Below, one piece after another: positions 58,355 to 64,000 of a stretch of 64,000 bases of DNA. This DNA is from Dermacentor variabilis. Lineage: Eukaryota; Arthropoda; Arachnida; Ixodida; Ixodidae. Made by a program: the position numbers and the translations under genes. The stretch lies in contig NC_134577.1 in the NCBI RefSeq assembly GCF_050947875.1, positions 68,644,139 to 68,708,138 of the forward strand. The letters run 5' to 3'. A model generated the notes under the pieces. That model saw nothing but the letters and a program-made list of their open reading frames with translations, had not been told where the DNA came from and made no database searches. Every line of letters begins with the position of its first letter. The first letter of the stretch is position 1.

Positions 58355-59140
58355 TTGCCGCATTTTGTTACGGCATTCGCAGAAAAATACTGGCGATTGA
58401 TTTCTCCTTCGACACGTTACTGCAATGCGTTTGATATTGATGGCTGCATTGTTCAAGACCGTTCAAAAATAGCAAACGCATTCAATGATCATTTCCAATC
58501 TTTTTACACCAGAGACAACGATCTAATGCCATATTTCAGTTCCTTCGTTCAGCCAACACCCGATATTGTCATTAGTGAACACGGCATCTGTAACATGCCC
58601 TTAAATATTGATTAAAAGAATCGCGTGGTCTCGATGACATCCCGAATGAATTTTTAAAGCGGTATGCAGAGTAGGCGGCAATGTATCTTCGCATATTGTT
58701 TTCGAAATCGTTGCAGGAGGTGAGGTTCCAACAGACTGGAAAATAGCTAACCTGAAACACCTCTACAAACGTTGGTGAAAACACTCTGTCACAAACTACC
58801 GCCCCATACTGTTAATCTCAACGGTTTGCAAATTGATCGAGCACGTAACGCATAGACACATCTCAGCATTTCTCGAGCGGCACAACTACTTCACCAAAGG
58901 ACAACACGGGTTTCGCAGGAGTTTTGCTACATAAACTGAATTAAAAAAAAAAATATACACGACTTTGCGGTTTCTATAAATAATGGAATTCAAGCTGACA
59001 GAATTTCTTTAGACTCTCGTAAAGCCTTTGACATGGTTTCTCACAATGAACTGCTTTATAAATTGAGCTCGTTACTTGAAAATTCTAAGGTAATATCATG
59101 GATTTAGTCATGCTTAATATCACGCTTAATATCATGGATT
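58355..59140 (+). pseudogene. LINE reverse transcriptase N-terminal part, broken
   Basis: The segment includes KIANAFNDHFQSFYTRDN, a typical pre-RT segment, and NYRPILLISTVCKLIEHVTH at 58794, the first RT block (family NYRPISLLSxxxKxxE). KGQHGFRRSFAT follows (family QxGFRxxxST), and SRKAFDMVSHNELLYKL at about 59010 holds the first catalytic Asp region (family DxxKAFDxVxHxxL). Frames differ between blocks, and the FADD box and everything after are missing, so RT is truncated near 59100. Confidence 0.8.
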
Positions 59141-59514
59141 TCATCACGTTTAAAATTTCTGTATCGAATACTAACGGAGCATGTTAATGTCGATGCAGTT
59201 TCAATCATCTCATTCTTCTAACATTATAACCCAAAACAACTGCATGTTTGAGCATTAGCACAGTACTAAACATGTAAAAATTGTTTTAAATATTCTTTTT
59301 TCCTAAGAACGATCAGTGATTGTAATTTATCAATAAATGACCAAGTGTTGCAGCCCTCTGTGGCAACGTTTCTCTCAAGCTTGTGCACATAAACCCGTTC
59401 TTTATACATATTTTATTTTTGTGCTTCGCTGAACCTGCTGTGTATGTATATTGCTTTTTGCTTTTATGAACCTAAGGTGTATATATCGTGTGTACATGTG
59501 CGCGTGTGTGTTTA

Positions 59515-59639
<125 letters not shown>

Positions 59640-59814
59640 GTATCTGTACATGTATATATTCATGTAACAAGTGTGTGAGGATATGTATTGCATTGTAAAC
59701 ATTTCTTGACCCTCTCCTTCTTTTTTTCTTTTGTCCGCAACTTTTGTTGCACAAAATCAGGTATCGCCCACTTTTCCACCCTACCAAAATCCCGACCAGG
59801 GATTGCAGTACCTA

Positions 59815-59818
59815 AATA

Positions 59819-59873
<55 letters not shown>
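59815..59873 (+). repeat. AAAT tail repeat
   Basis: About 14 AAAT units after GGGATTGCAGTACCTAAATA; LINE-type 3' tail. Confidence 0.9.
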
Positions 59874-59876
<3 letters not shown>

Positions 59877-60034
59877 CGTCGCACTGTAATCTGAATCGAC
59901 GAGAAAAATTTTTTTTATGTCCCAGCAGTAGCAGCTCATACAGTGCGATACATATTTCGTAGAGGTGGCCAAACACGCTACAGAAGTACATATTAGCATG
60001 CACTTCCTTTAACTCCAGTCCAAGCACTCGCGCG

Positions 60035-60282
60035 CAGAATTTTACACTGACGCTTCAAAGTAACACGTCGGCGTTTCGTATACAGCTGTCAGCCCATTGT
60101 TTTCGGAATCCAACGTTCTGAATCCGGAAATAGGCATCTTCGCCGCAGATGCTTATGCACTACGGTCCGCTGTTAAACAAATCAAGAAAACAAAGCTAAA
60201 CAAAGCCATTATATTTACAGACTATCTAAGCGCCGTAAAAAGCCTTCATGTCCCTGCGCAAACACAGGAACCCTCTACTTAG
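60035..60282 (+). pseudogene. I-clade LINE RNase H domain, broken
   Basis: EFYTDASK near 60040 gives the first acidic block and is followed by a stop. The open frame from 60097 then has FAADAYALRSAVKQI (second block, where the usual E is D) and AIIFTDYLSAVKSL (third block, TDxxSAL pattern). The final HWxPGH-type block would be near 60325 but is degraded. The changed second acidic residue and the stops indicate no activity. Confidence 0.8.
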
Positions 60283-60589
60283 CGTGTGTTATACCGTTAT
60301 TCACAGAACACGTGTCTAAGCAGCATGTCATTATACGCTGGGCGCCTCTGGGTCGGCTTGCACAAAGATTTTTTAACGAATAACCAATTCAAGAATGCGT
60401 TCTAGCACGGACTAGGAGTTGTCTACGGAACATTTAGAAGCCATTCTTAAATTTGTTATTATTTTCGTCAATAAATGTTCGTGCAAGCCGCGTCTAGTCA
60501 TAGAGGTGTCGAAGGTAATGTGCTAGCAGTCGAAAAGGCCACGTCATTGACATCGCCACGTTATTAATACTACAGGTGCTGTTCCTGCC

Positions 60590-60830
60590 ACGGGTTTGAA
60601 ACATTTCTTGCAAAATAGACTGCGAACCAACTGGCGACGTTTGTGGGACGCTGAAACAAATAATAAGCTTCAGTTGATTAAGCCACAGTTGGGTTTCTGG
60701 CCCACCGCAGCGAAAACACGACGAACTGATGCCCTATTGTGTCGTCTCAGAATAGGGTACACAAATGGCACCCACGGGTTTTTGCTGACCAGTGGTGAAC
60801 CTCCAGCTTGCGGTAGATATGGCTAGAGGC
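60590..60830 (+). pseudogene. I-clade LINE ORF2 C terminus, broken
   Basis: The frame reads NRLRTNWRRLWDAETNNKLQ, then RRTDALLCRLRIGYTNGTHG and a GEPPACGRYG block. It parallels the RRTExLLCRLRIGHTxxTHxF and CxxC/HxxxxC end of tick I-clade proteins. The second Cys of the CxxC pair is Tyr here, and later residues (LTVLHVFVEF) continue in another frame. Confidence 0.8.
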
Positions 60831-61372
60831 TGACCGTTCTCCACGTCTTCGTGGAGTTTCGGGAAGCCGAAATAGAGAGATATATTTCCCTCTAGCATAG
60901 CGCTATCACGTCCCTCTCCATCCCGTTATATTTATTGGAGAAGAACCGCTTTTTAACACCAAGGCAGTCCTCGGTTTCTTGAACGAGTGTTTCCTACACG
61001 TTACAAGCCCAATCAATTCGTAGCGGCATCCTCTCTGAAGAGTATGCTGCTGTGACAGTAGCCATATAGCACGTGCCTCCAGGCCCTTGCGTTTCAAGGG
61101 TTCTGGTTGGGCAGTAGTGCTTTTAGCCAATTTTTGCATTTGACATATTTTGTATGTATGATATCATTCTTTTGCAATGCATTTCAGTACACGTCTTTAG
61201 TGATTGCCATAATCTTATTAGATGTAGATTTTACGCACTTTACAGCGACCATATTTAGGCCCCTTTACAGCCACGCCACATTTATTTAACAGAATTCATC
61301 TCTCCACTGCGAACTGACTAACACTGGCATGGTGCTCTTTGGCCATACCTGGCCCTTGCGTGACAAAAGAAC

Positions 61373-61848
61373 ATGTATTTATACATTCATAATTCTGTTA
61401 CGCGGAAACGCAAACATAAACGCCTTTTCCAGCTGCCATTTGAGGTCTGTCTTTGTAGGAGCGGCACCCCCCACTCTGTTTCTTGCAACAACATCCATTT
61501 GGCCCTCGCCTCCGCTCCGCTGCGGCAGTGGTGGCGTCTGCCGTGGGTTGGGGGGCGCAAAAGGAAGAACCAGAAAGCTCGCCTTCGTGCATAACGTTCG
61601 CCGCCTGCGTTTCCAGGAAAACATTACGTTTACATGAGCTGCAGTTGCCGGGAAGCGTGAAAAATAGTCAGGGATCTTTGAATGCTATCGCGTTCCTCCT
61701 AAAGGAGAAGCTTAAGCGTCCTCCAAATATTTTTTAATTTGTATTACATTATCAAGAGGCAGTGCAAGTATCAAGTGTGATTTCGGTTCTAAGCGGGTGT
61801 GGTATCCTTGCGCAGCGAGATACAGTTCTTGGCGTAATTAATAATTTT
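61373..61848. other. Anonymous sequence
   Basis: Nothing recognised. Confidence 0.5.
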
Positions 61849-62116
61849 AGAGCGCAGCACTTAGGCGCCCGTTCCTGCGTTAAGCGTAGACCTCGGCCTC
61901 AGCGTAACAGGCAGAACGAACGAGTGGAGCGCAACGGAGGATGAGAGGACAGCAGAGAAGAGAACGCGAGGAGGAAAGCGGAGGAGGAGAGTATGGCAAA
62001 AGAGCGATGAGGAAAGCGGAGTGCCGCACGAAACATGCTCCACGGCGGTGACCCGCTACGAGATGGCGCCATAGTACCGGGCCCCGTCAACCGTTCGGCG
62101 ATGACGTCATTACTAA
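61849..62116 (-). repeat. Dispersed repeat family R2, minus-strand copy
   Basis: The complement carries GATGACGTCATCGCCGAACG, ATGGCGCCATCTCGTAGCGGG, ACTCTCCTCCTCCGCTTTCC, TGTTACGCTGAGGCC and AACGCAGGAACGGGCGCCTA in the order found at 51846-52140. Confidence 0.8.
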
Positions 62117-62149
62117 GGCATACGGAGATCGCGTCCACCGATAGTGTGG

Positions 62150-62250
62150 CTTTCGGCATAGACTTTCTCACTATAACACCTAGAGGGAAATCTTGCGCCA
62201 CCGTCTATGGGAGTTTCTTAAGGGGCACTGTGCCTTCATGGGAATGACGG
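62150..62250 (+). repeat. Dispersed repeat family R3, plus-strand copy
   Basis: ACTTTCTCACTATAACACCT followed by AGAGGGAAATCTTGCGCCAC is matched on the minus strand at about 62719-62763. Confidence 0.75.
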
Positions 62251-62639
62251 AATATGTGTCTGTGAGGCTTGTGTTGGCTGGTTTTGTAAGAGGCTTCGTC
62301 TAAAACGTGGATATGGCTACACAAATAACGCGTTCTTAAAGTAAAATCTTCATAATATGTTTCTATTCACGAATATTACATCTTTACTCACCTACAATGC
62401 CTGACTAAGGGAAGAAAAGAAAAGCAAGAACAAACGACAAACTGTTTCAAAGCGAGCGCGAATCTTGTCGTCTGTCCTCCAGCTTTAGCGGCCCGCTGAT
62501 ACCTTTTACGTATCATATAATTGTACACGCAATAACAAGTTCTCATAGTTAAACAAAGCATGTTTTTGTGTAATAATAAAGCTGAAACAGTTTCTTACGT
62601 GCTGTTTTAGTAGAAAATTAATCGTTGAGATAGACGGAA

Positions 62640-62780
62640 CGGTGCTTCCATGGCTCTCCGAGAACGATGCCAATCCGAAGTCACAGTATACCGGCATCCC
62701 CATGCATACCACAGCGCAGCAGCGCCAGATTTCCCTCTCGGTGTTATAGTGAGAAACTCTATGCTTTTTGGACCCAATGT
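62640..62780 (-). repeat. Dispersed repeat family R3, minus-strand copy
   Basis: The complement has AGTTTCTCACTATAACACCG and AGAGGGAAATCTGGCGC, and further on ATGGAAGCACCGTTCC, recalling ATGGGAATGACGG-type ends of the plus copy. Confidence 0.7.
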
Positions 62781-63560
62781 GCATGTGCTACTTCGCCTGC
62801 TCCACCACCGCTGCCGCTTGAGAAGGCGCTTCGCGTGAGCCACGCGTTCCCGTGTTCGCCCTTTCTTGCTGGACAGTGAGCGACAGCAATCGGTGAAATG
62901 CGAAACAACTAAAGGGCTCCGAACAGGTTTTGCAGAGAAGCGGATTAGGGAGTATCGTAATCATCGGTGAACGTTCTTGCTCGGTAAATGATGCATTACA
63001 GCAATGCTTGGCATGTTAGAACCTTTGCGTATGTACGTCGCCTATCGCGAATTACTGTGTCGGTGAGCAGACGACGCGGCGCGGATGAACACATCTCGGG
63101 GGGAATTTGGTCTTGGAGCCCTGCAGCTTCGACAGCGCTGTAAACGAGTTACAAAATGGAGTATAAGTAAAGGAAAGCCATTATATTTGTGTCATAAGAC
63201 ACCAACAAATAAGGACATCAAGGACAACACAAGGGAAATTACTTGCACTTATTAATTGAAATAAAGTAATTATAAATAATGGAATTGAAAGTGGATGAAA
63301 AAAATTGGCAGTGGCTTAGCTCGGCTATGCCAGGATATACGTAGCGAAGGCTAAGGCATAGCGTGCTTTGCCTTGGTTATGCTTGATTGCAAGTCCAGGT
63401 TAGTCTGGTTGTCTAGCTATGTTGCGGCGTTTAGTCAGCTGTTCAACGCGGTGTTCGTCTGTTTTCTGGGTGATTCGTTTCCTCTTCATCTCGTTCCGAT
63501 GTCGATTCCAGGCATCCTCCTGCTTATCAGAATTGTCGCCGTCCATATTGCCGCCTCATA
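62781..63560. other. Anonymous sequence
   Basis: A CAGACGACGCGG word near 63068; nothing else recognised. Confidence 0.5.
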
Positions 63561-64000
63561 TCATTACTAATATGGATGAGACAGTTCAAGTGGCTGAGGA
63601 GTTCTATAGAGATTTATAGAGTACCAGTGGCACCCACGACGATAATGGAAGAGAGAATAGTCTAGAGGAATTCGAAATCCCACAGGTAACGCCGGCAGAA
63701 GTAAAGAAAGCCTTGGGAGCTATGCAAAGGGGGAAGGCAGCTGGCGAGGATCAGGTAACAGCATATTTGTTGAAGGATGGCGGGAAGATTGTTCTAGAGA
63801 TACTGGCCACCCTCTGTACACAATGCCTCATGACCTCGAGCGTACCGGAATCTTGGAAGAACGCTAACATAATCCTAATCCATAAGAAAGGGGACGCCAC
63901 AGACTTGAAAAATTATAGACCGATCAGCTTACTGTCCGTTGCCTACAAAGTATTTACTAAGGTAATCGCAAATAGAATCAAGAACACTTTAGACTTCTGT
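63561..64000 (+). mobile_element. RTE-clade LINE, copy 3 (continues past window end)
   Basis: Starts ATTACTAATATGGATGAGAC, the same start as the minus-strand copy near 42426, and runs through the single ACAG target site of LTR copy 2. It then encodes KKALGAMQRGKAAGEDQVTA, SWKNANIILIHKKGDATDLK and a YRPISLLSVAYKVFTKVIAN block up to the window edge. A stop (TAG at about 63618-63620) lies early in the frame. The rest of RT lies outside the window. Confidence 0.9.
63640..64000 (+). pseudogene. RTE LINE RT, N-terminal part, cut by window end
   Basis: The frame is open from about 63621 to the edge and carries the leader and first RT blocks named for the LINE. The endonuclease that precedes RT in complete RTE elements is absent because this copy also begins at the NMDE-type codons. 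Whether the RT is intact cannot be judged from here. Confidence 0.8.

Larger units (their letters stand above)
60020..61372 (+). mobile_element. I-clade LINE remnant (RNase H and C-terminal region)
   Basis: RNase H blocks, a C-terminal cysteine-rich block and a 3' UTR phrase (TTGGCCATACCTGGCCCTTG, CGTGACAAAA) occur in order on the plus strand, with many stops. This phrase is familiar from tick I-clade 3' ends, and position and order agree. Confidence 0.75.

Overview
The window looks like repeat-dense nuclear DNA from a hard tick (Ixodida, probably metastriate). The grounds are three copies of a tRNA-derived SINE that I recognise as the tick Ruka type, each with a perfect 10-11 bp target-site duplication, together with tick-style RTE, I-clade and CR1/L2-like LINEs. 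Long simple repeats are also abundant, including an uninterrupted run of 301 tetranucleotide units. I found no convincing host protein-coding gene, rRNA, functional tRNA or CRISPR array; every strong coding signal belongs to a mobile element. 

Layout: 1-5257 is a Ty3/gypsy-type LTR retrotransposon (copy 1) whose 5' LTR lies upstream of the window, followed by a TATG microsatellite (5258-5483) and a 5'-truncated RTE LINE (5655-7045). From 7 to 23 kb the sequence is mostly anonymous, with SINEs, a 1.2 kb CAGA array (14907-16110), a 162 bp fold-back element (16864-17025) and a CpG-rich tract (18.1-22.4 kb). A 41-bp minisatellite (23062-23516), a CR1/L2-like LINE 3' end (24297-25345), a mariner remnant (26213-26695) and a decayed conventional Ty3/gypsy element (26695-29202) follow. 

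From about 30.0 to 42.5 kb the elements are nested. An I-clade LINE remnant is split by a 2875-bp hAT-like element (30417-33291) flanked by a near-perfect 8-bp duplication. It also abuts a minus-strand RTE LINE (33743-42505), and that LINE is split by a complete second copy of the LTR element (35298-42306) with two 845-bp LTRs and a perfect CTGT duplication. From 42.5 to 64 kb come anonymous DNA, microsatellites, more SINEs, decayed CR1/L2-like (57.0-59.9 kb) and I-clade (60.0-61.4 kb) LINEs, and the start of a third RTE LINE that runs off the window end. 

The most interesting system is the LTR element. Its single Gag-Pol frame runs Gag, zinc knuckle, protease, integrase, then reverse transcriptase and RNase H. 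Integrase before RT is the reverse of the usual Ty3/gypsy order and matches the Gmr1-like group; the Gag also carries a SCAN-like segment, as expected for that group. The two copies are nearly identical but broken differently: copy 1 has lost 241 codons of RT by an in-frame deletion between 8-bp repeats, and copy 2 has one nonsense codon inside Gag.
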